From: Bufo bufo
Taxonomy: Eukaryota > Chordata > Amphibia > Anura > Bufonidae
Assembly: GCF_905171765.1 (NCBI RefSeq)
Contig: NC_053392.1
Span: 501,190,556-501,254,555 of the forward strand
Reading direction: 5' to 3'
Length of the DNA stretch: 64,000 nt
Numbering within the stretch: position 1 is the first letter of the stretch; each line of letters begins with the position of its first letter. Shown here one piece after another: positions 9,881 to 20,675 of the stretch. The notes beneath the pieces are model-generated. The model was given only the letters and a program-made list of their open reading frames with translations. It was not told the DNA's origin and made no database searches. The position numbers and the translations under genes were made by a program.

Positions 9881-9955
9881 TATGCATGTTTGTCATATGT
9901 GACATAATAAAATACTTTTTGTACCATATGTGTGTAATATGTGATTCGGTTTGGT

Positions 9956-10699
9956 AGATATGGTTCCACACATGATTTCTTATTATATAGTGTTTCTTTT
10001 TCAGTTTTCTTAAATCTCACTGGACTGATCTCTCTGGGCATCACCCACGAGGGACGTCTTGTAGTTTAAAGCAGGTGGAGCATGACAAAGTGAAAATCCA
10101 TGAAACCACAAGAGAAATATTGGAAAATGTGAAATGTCTCTATGTTGGGGAACTCAGACACAATATCAAGAATATACCATTTTATGTCTCTATCACTTTA
10201 TGTCAAGTTTATCTCCATCTCCACAAGCTGTGACTCTTGAGCTTGTAGGAGAGAATGGAAGGAACTTGGACCATAATTAGGGATCCACATGGGATTATAA
10301 TCACCTCTGTGGTGCCTACCTTGTGGAATTTGGTGCGAGCTTTCCCACCAAAAAATGCCCCAGTTTCCCGCCTAAAAGATGGATTTCAGCTGACAACAAT
10401 GGCTGATTGGGTCAGAACCTTTGATCCATGTGGCTGGGTTGCTGAGGGAGATTTTATCCTCTGCCAAGTAACAGATGGGTTATTGGATTAGGAGATGTCA
10501 CATAACCCACCTGTTTACGAGCACTCCAGGGCTGGGATCTGTCATCTACTAACCCTTAGGACTGATGGCTATTGTGCTCCGAGCCATCCCTTCCTTAAAA
10601 TATTTTTTTAAAGTTTGTGTTTTATGGTTAAGTTATTTTGTTGTGGCCTCTTTATTAGGAGGAGGGGTAAATTGCTCACCTTTGTGGACTGTATTTTGG
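9956..10699. other. No recognised feature
   Basis: Ordinary sequence outside the Penelope-like element. A 78-codon open frame at 10255-10491 has no recognisable motif and no repeat partner. I do not call a gene. Confidence 0.5.
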
Positions 10700-11100
10700 T
10701 AAAGAAAGGGGTTGTGCATTACAAAGGTATTAATGACTTATCCTCAAGACAGGTCATCAATATCAGATCGGTAGTGGTCCAACTCTTGGCACCCTGTTGA
10801 TCAGATGTTTGTAGGGGAAGCATCAGTGGTACAAGTGTTGCTCCGCTTCAAAATTACGAGTGCGCTGCCTCCTTTGGAGCGGTGGCACAGTGTAGTTACA
10901 ACTGCTCGGCCCATTCAAGTTCAATTGTAACTACACTGCGGAGCCTCTACAGGCAAGACGACGTGCAAGTAATTTTGAAGCAGTGCTCTCACAAGCATCG
11001 CTGTGTATACAAACAGCTGATCACAAGGGGGTACCAGACGTTGGTGCCCCTAGCCAATCTGATATTGATGACCTATCCTGACCTATCATGTTTTGATACA
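10700..11100. mobile_element. T2-like palindromic MITE, degraded
   Basis: Contains AAAGGGGTTGTGC at 10704, GACTTATCCTCAAGACAGGTC, TCATCAATATCAGATCGG, and towards the right CTGATATTGATGACCTATCC. These are shared with copies at 28228, 48195, 52957 and 59491. The arms form a long foldback around a central stem (GTAGTTACAACTGC near 10893 and GTTCAATTGTAACTACACTG near 10919). The terminal TTAA is lost on both sides. Confidence 0.7.
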
Positions 11101-11600
11101 TTGCAAAATTACCAACCATTACAAAAAATGCCACTGACAAAATCATGGGTGCACTGGCTATCTGGGATAACTCCAACCCTGTGCGATGCCTATCAACAAG
11201 ATATAGTGAGATATCCCCATACAACCACCCCTTAGTCTATACAATATTTCCAGGGATTTTGATTCACTCATTCACTGTACCCTGTATACTGACCCTCTTC
11301 TTTGATGGCACCACCACTCAAGGAAACCACGTCTAATGCAATTTTTGGTGTTCATCTCAAAGTGGTTATACTTAACATAACCATTTTCTGCAAAGTTAAT
11401 GAAATATCATTAAATAAAGAGTTTAAACTGACATATATTTTTACCTTCCATATTAACAATAGAAATCCCCTTAAAAATGAGACAGGCATCAACTCGTTAT
11501 GGTATACCTGTCATGGTTGGCATGACAATAGTCTTTAGGGAAAGGAAGTTGTATTAAAAATAGTCGCTTAACACACGCAGAGAAATGTGTTTAAGATTTA
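11101..11600. other. No recognised feature
   Basis: A/T-rich sequence with short open frames (11145-11336, 11302-11538) lacking recognisable motifs. No repeat partner seen. Confidence 0.45.
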
Positions 11601-12008
11601 CTATGCAGCTCGTGGTTTATATAAAAATGGTGTGTGAGAGTATGTGTATATATAAAGAAGGACGAATATATGTGTGCGTGTATGTATTTTCCGTGATCAC
11701 TCAAAAACGCAACCATCGATTTCAACGAAACTTGGTATACACATCCCTTGCTACCTGGAAATAAATCTTGTGGGGGTCTCAGCTCTCTAGGATGTACCGT
11801 TCCTGAGATATTCCCAAAAAATGAACTGCATTAGCTTATACAAGCCTGCAGGTCTTTCTCTTCATAGCCCAACTGCCATACACACGGTCACATGTCCCTT
11901 ATCAGCCAATAGAAGCCCGCAGGCCCTTAGTCTCCACATACACACAGTTTTACTCCAGGTTTCCATAACAACCCAGCCATTTTTCTTCACTGCTGTAGGT
12001 CAGCTTTA
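11601..12008. repeat. Unclassified repeat-like stretch
   Basis: A GT/AT-rich lead (GTGTGAGAGTATGTGTATAT) is followed by a G/C-balanced block with ACGAAACTTGGTATACACA. This style is seen in unclassified amphibian dispersed repeats, but I find no terminal inverted repeat or second copy here. A Helitron origin is possible and unproven. Confidence 0.25.
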
Positions 12009-12261
12009 GGCTAGGGCTACGCGACGACAATAAGTCGCACGACATATATAGGGCACAACTACACTGCTACACAATTTTTATAATGATAGTCTGAGGTGTT
12101 GCACTGCAACATGTGACATGCTGCGACTGCAACGCGACAGTCGTAGAAAAATCCATCTTGCATTTGCAGCATGTTGCATGTCGCAGTGTGACACTATAGC
12201 CTATCATTATAAAAATTGTCGAGACAAAATGTCGCGCGACACATGTCGTGTAGCCCTAGCA
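12009..12261. mobile_element. Harbinger-like foldback MITE
   Basis: Termini GGCTAGGGCTACGCGACGAC and the near complement GTCGTGTAGCCCTAGC lie next to TTA at 12006-12008 and 12262-12264. The inner stem ACACAATTTTTATAATGATAG at 12069 mirrors CTATCATTATAAAAATTGT at 12202. A TTA duplication with G/C-rich ends fits PIF/Harbinger-type elements. Non-coding. Confidence 0.75.
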
Positions 12262-12360
12262 TTAAAGGGGCAGGGCGCTGTGGGGGTCACTGTTAAAGGG
12301 GCGTTCACTGTGGATGTTACTGTTAAGGGGGTAGCTAGCTGTGGAGGTCACTGTTAATTT
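12262..12360. repeat. Short tandem repeat of about 30-35 bp units
   Basis: Three imperfect units with the theme GCTGTGGAGGTCACTGTTAA (also GTGGGGGTCACTGTTAAAGG) directly follow the Harbinger-like element. Confidence 0.6.
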
Positions 12361-13683
12361 ACATTTGAAAGGTTAGCAAAAAGTAAGGGACAGATGAAAA
12401 GCAGCATGACTGCAGGATCACAATTCACAATACACAAAGTAACCACGGAGACACATAAGCTTTCATTAGAGCTGAATGATAGGCCACTTCAAGGTTATAA
12501 GCCAAAATTGCTTATTTTCTTTGCAATACTTTCTGCTGTGCTACACAAGCGTTGATTAGAGTTTAGATTATTCAGTATTTTAATACGTATATGATTTACA
12601 ACCCTATACGACAAATCGCACACACAATAAAGTCCAATGAACAGAACCTGATATGAATCAACATCCAGGTCATCCAGCCATTAAATCTATGCCTTGTGAA
12701 AAAAAATTCTTAATCAAATAAAAAAATATTTCACGTCAGCATCTCCATTTCGGATTCATTTCTCGCTGTCATCATCATTATATGTAATTACCGTGTAGAC
12801 TATCTCCTGCATTGTATTATTTATGAAGTCAGTTGCCTTCCACATTCCTATAAGCCAGTTTTTAATGTCATCTATTATGTAGATTAGATCTAAAAACAGT
12901 GTGGCATTACCTTGATACCAAGATCTCACACTACTAGCCTTTGAAATCAGGATTTTCAATTACCTTCTCAGCCATCGCGTACAAAATAGCACAGAAAGCC
13001 TGGAGGTTATCACTATGGTACTTTGGTTATAAGAAATTTCGTTTGTTAACTTGTACAAAGTTAAGGACATTTTTTTTTTATATGAAAACAGAAAATACAA
13101 CTCCTTTTATCACAGGAAACAGATCTGTAGTGCACAATTCATTGAATATAATAGAGGGGCAAAAATGACGTGGTCTGGCTGGTCACTTTCAGTCACTCTT
13201 AAGAATTAAAAGGAAATTAGTTTTCCATTGTAGCTATCAGTGAGTCCTTCAGACTCTTGAAAGAATAATGACCAAGTTCATGAGGAGGTCCCAAATGCTT
13301 GTGACTGCATAGCAACAAGCCCAGTGAGAAGTGACCACATTAGATCTCCACACAATTGTGGAGACCAGCATGGTCACCTTCTATGATGTAGCACTGCTGG
13401 TCTAGAGTATTGGCAACGTGTCTCCAGCACTTTCTGGACTAGTATTTTGTAAAGAACGATGTGCTTGGATCACAGTACGGTAGCTTGGGGTATAGAAGGA
13501 ACATAGACTGCCAACTGGTTTTCTCACATGGGTTACCTTTGATCTAACACCAAGTGTATGCATACCATAGAATCCAGCTATGTAGCTTCCATACGGTCCC
13601 TTGAGAAAGCGGGGGCCCACCACCAATTTGTTCCTCTCACATTTGCTGAAGGGTGGTTAAAACCTGCAATAAACTATCTTGGC
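12361..13683. other. No recognised feature
   Basis: Looks like single-copy intergenic or intronic sequence. Open frames at 12756-12959, 12941-13168 and 13402-13626 show no motif I recognise. Confidence 0.5.
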
Positions 13684-13686
13684 TAA

Positions 13687-14066
13687 GGCTACTTTAACAC
13701 TAGCATTTTTGCTGGATCCGGCACGGTTCAGCAAAAACTCTTCAGTTACTGATAATACAATCATCTGCATCCGTTATGAACGGATCCGGTTGTATTATCT
13801 TTAACATTGCCAAGACAGATCCGTCATGAGCTCCATGGTTTTCTATTGTATCAGATTGTGTCAGAGAAAATGGATCCGTCCCCATTGACTTGCATTGTCT
13901 TCCTCCGCATCCCAGGGCGGAAAACAAACTGCAGCATGCGGCGGTTTGCTCTCTGGTATGAGAACGGAACAAAATGCATTTTGGAGCATTCCGTTCTGTT
14001 CAGTTACGTTTTGTCCCCATTGACAATGAATGGGGACAAAACGGAAGCGCTAGTGTGAAAGTAGCC
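13687..14066. mobile_element. Harbinger-like foldback MITE
   Basis: GGCTACTTTAACACTAGC at 13687 mirrors GCTAGTGTGAAAGTAGCC ending at 14066, with TAA at 13684-13686 and 14067-14069 as a perfect 3-bp duplication. Internal blocks GATCCGGTTGTATTATC and GTCCCCATTGACAATGAAT recur in the related element at 50565-50990. Confidence 0.85.
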
Positions 14067-14495
14067 TAAGACTGTGTAAGTCAAAATGTTGCATTTATCT
14101 AGGTGAATAAACCTTCTCAACTACTGATAAGAAGACAAGTGAGTGCTGCATATTCCTCCATTTCTTCTGATCGTTTTGGGGCTCATAGAGCCTAACACCG
14201 TCGGCACGACCACCTACTTCAGCCGGGAATATCCTCCATGGGACGGTCAGTGCTGCTGATGCAACTTCGTATTTAGGCCTTTTCAGAGAGACTGCATTGT
14301 TTGAAAACAAGGGTGGAGGAGATTTGGGCCAAAACCTGGCACCACAAAGCATTTTGATCTTTGTTATGACGGTTCCTCTATTATGTGTGCCACTGTCTCC
14401 CACCAAAATGTTACAATACAAATAATGTTCTGCAATCTTGCTTCCACTTAGATAATTAGATCCTCTACATTTCCATCATTGAGTTAAATGAGACA
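14067..14495. other. No recognised feature
   Basis: Plain sequence. The minus-strand open frame at 14095-14421 (108 codons) has no recognisable domain and no detectable splice-supported context. Not called. Confidence 0.45.
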
Positions 14496-14775
14496 TTAAA
14501 GGGAGTCTGTCACCAGGAAATTCACTGTTTAACCGAGCTAACACCTCATGGGGTTAGCTCAGCTGAAGGTAATGACACCTTGCAATCAGCCATTCGTTCC
14601 TTCATTCTGGAGAAAAGTACTCTTAATCTATATGCAGATGAGCAGTTAAGTGCACCAAGGGCGGGCCCAAGCCACTCTGTGCACCCTTGCTCCTCCCGCT
14701 TCCTCTGCCAGCCCCTTGTTCTCCTCGATTTACAGGAATAGGCAAGATGACTATGCAGAACCCTGGACATGTTAA
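14496..14775. repeat. TTAAAGGGA-type MITE left end
   Basis: TTAAAGGGAGTCTGTCACC begins at 14496. The following hairpin GAGCTAACACCTCATGGGG / GTTAGCTC is visible at 14535-14560. It fits the TTAAAGGRR rule of T2-type elements. The right terminus was not identified, so the end is approximate. Confidence 0.5.
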
Positions 14776-15870
14776 TCAAGAAGGAGAAGGAACTTGATGA
14801 AGCGGCAGATGGTATTTCTATGCCTTATGAGAACCCCACTTATTGGGGAGTGAGGAATCTCTGCTAAATTAGTCAAAAAGCTGACAGTGGTAAGAAACCA
14901 ATTACTTTTGTAGCTCAAGAAAATGGTGCAAAGGTGTCCTTGCTGCAGCCTTGCCATAGACATGATTTTTCTTTACAGGGTTCGGCTGCAACCAATTCTT
15001 CGATGAATAATGCAGAGCGTGCGTTGCTGGAAATGGTGGAAAAACATTAAAGAGACAAAATCGAATTGTGCTATCAGGAAGAACTTGGCCCTTAAGAGGA
15101 AGCAGGCTACAAATTATTAGGTGTAGACCCCTAGATTGGTTACGGTGGTAACACGACAAAATTACAAATTGGGAAAATATAAATGGCTGTACTCTGTGCA
15201 ATTACCTGGTAGAGAGGCCCCTGATTCCAACTCTCTGTGGCTTCCTTCTCCATAGATCTTTAGCTAAACCTTTCACAACTGAAATTATCCATCACAAGGC
15301 AGACAATAATTGAAGCCAAGTGCAATGTAAGGTGGTTACTCAACATGCCACAGGGCAAAGTCATTTTAGCAAAATGTAAACACCTGCCAGACTGGTGTCG
15401 CAGGAATAATGTCTGGCAACACTGATAAGCTGCCATGCATTGTAAGCAAGGATTAAATCTTCACATCCCTGCAGCCAGTGGACATGCATATCGCATCTAT
15501 GCCTAGCTACAAGACTGGTACTACTGCTGTGCTACATAGCGACATCCTAGAATAAACGTGGCGGGGGCAAAGCAATAAGGCATGACGTGAGATTAATGAA
15601 TGGATGACTCTCTGACACATATCACCTGTCAGGCGAATACATTTTGGCTTTATCACAACTGCTGTGGCATGCTGGGCACTGTAGTTAGAAAAGATCAAGA
15701 AAGTCGTGGAATGCTTACCTCGCCTTCGCCGAATGATGACGCTATTATAACCCTTACAGTCACACGTAGCATCAATGCAGTGGAATTTTGAGAGGGAAAA
15801 TCTGCAGCATTTACAGTAGCAGCAAAGTGGGTGATATTTCACAAAACCTGCGGTGTAAACTGACTTCGGC
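14776..15870. other. No recognised feature
   Basis: Ordinary A/T-moderate sequence. Open frames at 14902-15201 and 15507-15842 (minus) and 15600-15791 (plus) have no recognisable domain. Confidence 0.5.
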
Positions 15871-15989
15871 AGTGCAAATAGGGCTGCAGTAAACGATTAT
15901 TTCATCTGATTAATCGAGTAATCTAATAAGAAAAAATGAATTAATAGACTGTTTTCCTTTATAAAAACTTATAAGACCCCCTGCCATCA

Positions 15990-16330
15990 GTCCACAACAC
16001 CCTTCATTCCCCCCTGTGCCATCAGCCCAAGTGCATCAGTTCCCCCCAGTGCCATCAGCTCCACTATCCCCTAGTGCCATCAGCTTCCCCCTCCGTGCCA
16101 TCAGCTCCGTTCCCCTAGTGCCTTCAGCTCCACTCCCCCAGCTCTCCCCACTCAGTGCCATCAGCTCCACTCTCCCACCCCAGTGCCTTCAGCTCTCCCC
16201 ACTCAGTGCCATCAGCTCTCCCCCACCCCGGTGGCATCAGCTCTCCCCCACTCCAGTGGCATCAGCTCTCCCCCCACCCCGGTGCCTTTAGCTCTCCCAC
16301 ACCCCGGTGCCATCAGCTCCACTCCCCCTT
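15990..16330. repeat. Minisatellite, CCATCAGCTC-based, inside hAT element
   Basis: Irregular units of about 20-30 bp built on GTGCCATCAGCTCCACTCCC and GTGGCATCAGCTCTCCCCCA. About a dozen units can be counted. Confidence 0.85.
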
Positions 16331-16369
16331 GTGTCATACGGTAGTCTTTGCCACTGGCACTATTAATAA

Positions 16370-16585
16370 GGGCACTTTGTATGGTGCTATTGAGGAGGGC
16401 ACTGTGGCTGGCGCTATTGATGAGGGCACTGTGGCTGGCACTATTGATGAGGGTACTGTGGCTGGCACTATTGATGGGGGCACTGTGGCTGGCACTATTG
16501 ATGAGGGTACTGTGGCTGGCACTATTGATGGGGGCACTGTGGCTGGCAGTATTGATGAGGTTACTGTGGGGGCACTGTTCCTGGT
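16370..16585. repeat. 27-bp minisatellite inside hAT element
   Basis: Units of 27 bp with the core GTGGCTGGCACTATTGATGA, about seven copies. 27 is a multiple of three, so all frames tend to stay open on both strands. Confidence 0.9.
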
Positions 16586-17384
16586 GGCCTTTTGACTGGA
16601 ACTATTCATGGTGATTCTCTCTCTGGTCGGCACTATACAGAAGGGTGCTCTAGCTGCCATCATATATGGTGACACAAACTGGCACTAGTCATAGAAGCAC
16701 TCTGACACCCTTTTTTTTTTATTGTGGGCACCCTGGCTGGCACTAATTATGGGCACCTTTACTTCCTTTCTTTTATTATCCTGGGATCTCCAGGGCACGC
16801 CCCCTGCAAGCTGGAGCTGCATCTACCACACAGAGCTTCTTTCCCAGCACCCAGAGCTGTACCTGTCCATGCAGCCTGCCTTCCTCCTGAGACCCGAAGG
16901 GCACAGTGTCATTGGTTGCTATGACGCTGTGCACTCCGGGCGCACGGCCTTAGTCACGCCCCCACTCCCTCGCTGTCACCAACTTACCTTTCCAGCAGGG
17001 GCGCTGCCGACACTCCATCGTTCCGCGCTGCTCTGGGCCCGATGTCACACAGCGCGTCAGGTCACGGCGTGTGTATGTCAGGAGGTCAGTGCAGCACGGG
17101 CCCATGGACATGCCGTGGAGTGTCCGGAGGCCCCCTGCTGGAAAGGTGAGTATTGCGGGCAACCGGGAGACCACGGAGAGAGAGTAATAGCAAGCTCTGC
17201 AAAAAAATTTGCATTGAGGATTTTTTAGTGTCGAATTACTTGATTTAATCGAGTACTCGTTGCAGCCCTAAGTGCAAAGGTTAAAAGCAGTGAATGACCT
17301 GCTGTGAACCAGGCAGGAATCGCTTCAGGCACTTTCTACAGTGGCGAATTTCAGCCAGATCCACTTACCCTTAAACTAGGTTTA

Positions 17385-17813
17385 CACATACGGATTATAC
17401 TAGTCAGACCACACATGGAGTACTGTGTACAGTTCTGGGCTCCTGTAAACAAGGCAGACATAGCAGAGCTGGAGAGGGTCCAGAGGAGGGCAACTAAAGT
17501 AATAACTGGAATGGGGGGACTACAGTACCCTGAAATATTATCTAAATTAGGGTTATTCACTTTAGAAAAAAGACGACTGAGGGGAGATCTAATTAATATG
17601 AATAAATATATCAGGGGTCAGTACAGAGATCTATCCCATCATCTATTTATCCCCAGGACTGTGACGAGGGGTCATCCTCTGCGTCTGGAGGAAAGAAGGT
17701 TTGTACACAAACATAGAAAAGGATTCTTTACGGTAAGAGCAGTGAGACTATGGAGCTCTCTGCCTGAGGGGCCTGGAATTCAAGAGGGGCCTGGATGTAT
17801 TTCTGGAGTGTAA
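17385..17813 (+). pseudogene. LINE reverse transcriptase C-terminal fragment
   Basis: The frame starting upstream at 17304 becomes LINE-like from about residue 28: VRPHMEYCVQFWAPVNK, ELERVQRRATKVITGMGG, then GLFTLEKRRLRGDLINM. These are the signature of the thumb and C-terminal tail of CR1/L2-type reverse transcriptases. The catalytic palm motifs and the endonuclease are missing by 5' truncation. Near the end (17760-17790) a small deletion in the segment after WSSLPEG changes the frame of the final part and shortens the tail. No LINE promoter is present, so this is a dead copy. Confidence 0.8.
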
Positions 17814-18035
17814 TAATATTACAGGCTATAGCTACTAGAGAGGGGTCGTTGATCCAGGGAGTTATTCTGATTGCCTGATTGGAGTCAGGAAGGAATTTTT
17901 TATTCCCCTAAAGTGGGGAAAATTGGCTTCTACCTCACAGTTTTTTTTTTGCCTTCCTCTGGATCAACTTGCAGGATAACAGGCTGAACTGGATGGACAA
18001 ATGTCTTTTTTCAGGCCTTATGCTGCAATCCAACT
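17385..18035 (+). mobile_element. CR1/L2-type LINE, 3' end only
   Basis: A 5'-truncated LINE copy, as is usual for this class. It contains the C-terminal end of a reverse transcriptase (17385-17813) and a 3' untranslated region with AGTCAGGAAGGAATTTTTTA, GCCTTCCTCTGGATCAACTT and GAACTGGATGGACAAATG. The clade call (CR1/L2, Jockey-related) rests on the protein motif. Confidence 0.8.
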
Positions 18036-18045
18036 GAAAAAATTC

Positions 18046-18437
18046 TTAAAGGGATTGTCCAATGTAAAATATTCTACAGTTTTCAAACCAGCAATGTAAT
18101 AAAAAATGCATTATAGCCACTGATTTATTCAATAAAATGTATCTGTATACTGTCACCTACTGTTTGGTCTTGCTCTAATTTCTCTGTCCACCTCACTGAG
18201 GTGGACGCACATGCTCATTTCAGTCCTTTATCTGCTACCTGCTGCAGCAGACAGGTAATGCCCCCTGAGAAAGTACCCCCCCCCCCCGAGCTTTTACAGC
18301 TTGCAATAAATTTAGCAAAGCAATTGGAACAATGAATAGGGAGATCTCTAGATCCATGTGAGGTAAAGGGCTGGTTCTAGCTTTGTTAGAAAGAGATTGT
18401 CATGTACTATAGGATGACTTACTTTACTTTTTTTTTT
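18046..18437. repeat. T2-like MITE
   Basis: TTAAAGGGATTGTCC at 18046, then AGTTTTCAAACCAGC, GCACATGCTCATTTCAG and GATCCATGTGAGGTAAAGG, all shared with 20676 and 46399. It begins immediately after the LINE tail. The right end is near TTATTAATC at about 18437. Confidence 0.65.
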
Positions 18438-18665
18438 ATTAATCATGAAATAAAAACTTTAGCTGTTTCAGGCTGCTGCAGAGCCGTAGACTATACAGTG
18501 TACGGAGGCGGAAGCAGACGGTTCGGTACAGTGTGCAGTGGCCAGGCCATAGTACTGCATCTCAGCTCCCATTCAAGTGAATAGGAGATAAGCTTCAGTA
18601 CGTTGGCACCAGAAACTATACAGTGTACGGGGCCTTCTGCTTCCGCTCTGTATACTGGTAAAACA
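18438..18665. repeat. T2-subfamily internal fragment
   Basis: CTATACAGTGTACGG occurs twice (18491 and 18617) and the block CATCTCAGCTCCCATTCAAGT resembles the interior of the MITE at 59491-59886. No terminal motifs remain. Confidence 0.5.
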
Positions 18666-19935
18666 TCTTTGTAAATTGCCGCCTAGATATTGACACTCCT
18701 ATACTTGATATTAATCTGAAAGCACACGCTGATATTGGAGCACACTGTTTTCAATGCCGGCGCCTAAATTCTTTGTCAAGATTAATCAATTTACCTGGGA
18801 CTGCAGTAAATAGTGAAGCCTAATACGCAGCCAGAGGCAGAAGGAATCATGCTGTGTAAGTGGCACAATATCGTACAGGTCAGTCATTAGCGGTGTTTGC
18901 TAATTCCAAAGACTGAATAAGAAAGAATGCGATAGAGAATTGCCACATTGTTCCGGAATAAAGTGTATTATTCAAATTCCCTTCTATGTGCTTTGGCTCC
19001 ATTTGATGAGGCCGAGATCAAGGCAGGGTCACTTATGCCACCTGCTGATTTGAGTAGTGCCTCGGCAGGAAACGCTTGAGCACTACTTCAGTTCTCTCAG
19101 TGAAAGGTGTTTGCTACTTCACCTGATTTCTGAGGCAGAATACAGAATTTAGTGAGGCAATTTTATATGGAAGTCCTGATACAGCCGTAGCGCTAAGTCA
19201 TAAGGGAATCAGCCTTAAAGTCATACAGTAAAGTTAACCAATTTAACAAAAATGTGTACTTTGGTCTACAACTATTAAAGTGCCCCTGCCAGCAGGATCA
19301 ACCAAGACACACCACTGTGTAGGGTTGATCCTGCTGGGGAAAAAGGATACCTTTCTTGTGAAATTCCGTTGCGGCACTCCTAAGAAAAAAAATGAAGGCT
19401 TTAGTGCACGACAGGTGGAGCTGAGCCCCTCAGTGCATCTCAGCTTTCCAGGGCATAAAAATGTGGTGTTGTTTTTTTTAGGAATGCTGGAGCTAATTTT
19501 TAAACATTAGGCATCACTTCATCAGCAGGGTCAAGCTTTTCAGATAGTATGCCTGGTTTAATAGAAATGATCCTGCTGACGGGTGAACTCTAAACAAAGA
19601 AAGAAATGGCACTGGATGTGGCGCTTTTAGGGAGGCAATATAGTGAATGCAACTCGCCCTTGTTGATAAGTTTCCTTTAAATGTGTTGTCTCAGTATTAA
19701 ATTTACACGGACCCAGATTCTTCTGGGCAAATTGTCGGTCTATCACTATAATGGGCCAGTCATGAGACCTCCAAAGAAGGCCCAGCTGTTACTGGCACTT
19801 TGTTCTAGCAGTTGTTGGGGGTCACAGGGTTGGACCAACACTGATCAAATATTGGTGGCTTATCCATGTACTACAATATGAATGTCTACCCTAAATAATC
19901 CCCTTTAAGACTTTCAGCAATGTTAAGTATATCTA
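18666..19935. other. Mostly plain sequence with one degraded hairpin
   Basis: A hairpin-like block around 19285-19340 (CAGCAGGATCAACC / GGTTGATCCTGCTG) and the related GATCCTGCTGACGGG at 19569 suggest an old MITE. Otherwise no feature is seen. Confidence 0.45.
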
Positions 19936-20016
19936 TTAAAGGGGTTGTCTGCTTTAAAAAAAAATCATTGTATACCCAATTAAGGCATACTGATCTAATA
20001 GAAGGAGACTCTTTAA
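19936..20016. repeat. Very short TTAA-flanked element
   Basis: TTAAAGGGGTTGTCTGC at 19936 and GGAGACTCTTTAA ending at 20016 could be two ends of an 81-bp T2-like MITE. The match between the two ends is weak. Confidence 0.35.
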
Positions 20017-20130
20017 GCACCAAAGTTCCCCATTGACAACAACTAATCACTCAGGGGCACTTCATGAAAAATACCAAAGTCCAGATTGGTGTGGGAGAAA
20101 CTACCATGTGAATCTTATTTGCCATACTTA

Positions 20131-20623
20131 GGCCTCTTGCACACGGCCGTTTTTTTTTCCCGTTTACTGGCCGTTTTTTGCGTTCCGTATACGGTCCGTA
20201 TACGGAACCATTCATTTCAATGGTTCCGCAAAAAAAACGGAATGTACTCCGTATGCATTCCGTTTCCGTATTTCCGTTTTTCCGTTCCGTTTTAACATAG
20301 AACATGTCCTATTATTGCCCGCAAATCACAGTCCGTGGCTCCATTAAAGTCTATGGGTCCGCAAAAAAACGGAACACATACGGAAATGCATCCGTATGTC
20401 TTCCGTTTCCGTTCCGTTTTTTGCTGAACCATGTATTGAAAATGTTATGCCCAGCCCAATTTTCTCTATGTAATTACTGTATACTGTATATGCCATACGG
20501 AAAAACGGAACGGAAAAACGGAACAAAAACGGAAACACAACGGAAACAAAAAACGGAATAACGGATCCGTGAAAAACGGACCGCAAAACACTGAAAAAGC
20601 CATACGGTCGTGTGCAATAAGCC
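20131..20623. mobile_element. Harbinger-like MITE, complete
   Basis: GGCCTCTTGCACACGGCCGT at 20131 is mirrored by ACGGTCGTGTGCAATAAGCC ending at 20623. TTA flanks both ends (20128-20130, 20624-20626). The interior is rich in CCGT/ACGG repeats and is the intact counterpart of 8651-9045. Short open frames on both strands (for example 20304-20561) are composition effects. Confidence 0.85.
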
Positions 20624-20675
20624 TTAAACAGTATCTCTGGCTTTGGAAATACTTTTCAAAATATATAATAAAAAC

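Larger units (their letters stand above)
4689..9955 (+). mobile_element. Penelope-like retroelement in inverted-arm configuration
   Basis: Two arms, about 4689-6002 and 7571-9955, are reverse complements of each other. The outer edge reads ACCAAACCGAATCACAT on the left and ATGTGATTCGGTTTGGT on the right; the inner edge reads TGGTGCATAAGTG and CACTTATGCACCA. Between them lies a degraded reverse transcriptase C-terminus plus GIY-YIG domain (6003-6913) and 660 bases of non-coding sequence. Penelope-like elements are known to carry terminal repeats in direct or inverted orientation and to be 5'-truncated. The right arm is longer only because of two later MITE insertions. The family resembles the Neptune/Penelope group by its C-terminal motifs; the assignment is from memory of the family, not a search. 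Confidence 0.75.
7571..9955 (+). repeat. Right inverted arm of the Penelope-like element
   Basis: The reverse complement of 4689-6002, interrupted by a Harbinger-like fragment (8651-9045) and by a TA-flanked MITE (9134-9880). Removing both leaves an arm similar in length to the left one. The sequence GGTTATCTA before and TATGCATGTTTGTC after the second insertion rejoin to match the left arm. Confidence 0.8.
15879..17270. mobile_element. hAT-type non-autonomous element
   Basis: Perfect 8-bp duplication AGTGCAAA at 15871-15878 and 17271-17278. Ends TAGGGCTGCAGTAAACGATT and the complement of AATCGAGTACTCGTTGCAGC plus CCTA form the terminal inverted repeat, a form common to hAT elements of fishes and amphibians. 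The interior has two minisatellites (15990-16330 and 16370-16585) and a G/C-rich segment (16780-17160) that folds on itself (CACTCCATCGTTCC / GTGGAGTGTCC). Long frames at 16155-16595, 16334-16675 and 16348-16614 come from the tandem repeats. No transposase. Confidence 0.85.

Noticed and set aside
10255..10491. 78-codon frame with a moderately protein-like composition
   Set aside because: No recognisable motif, no splice context that I can defend, and no second copy.
14095..14421. 108-codon minus-strand frame as an exon
   Set aside because: No domain recognised and no supporting neighbours. Length is compatible with chance.
16155..16675. Overlapping long frames on both strands
   Set aside because: They follow the 27-bp and related tandem units inside the hAT element.
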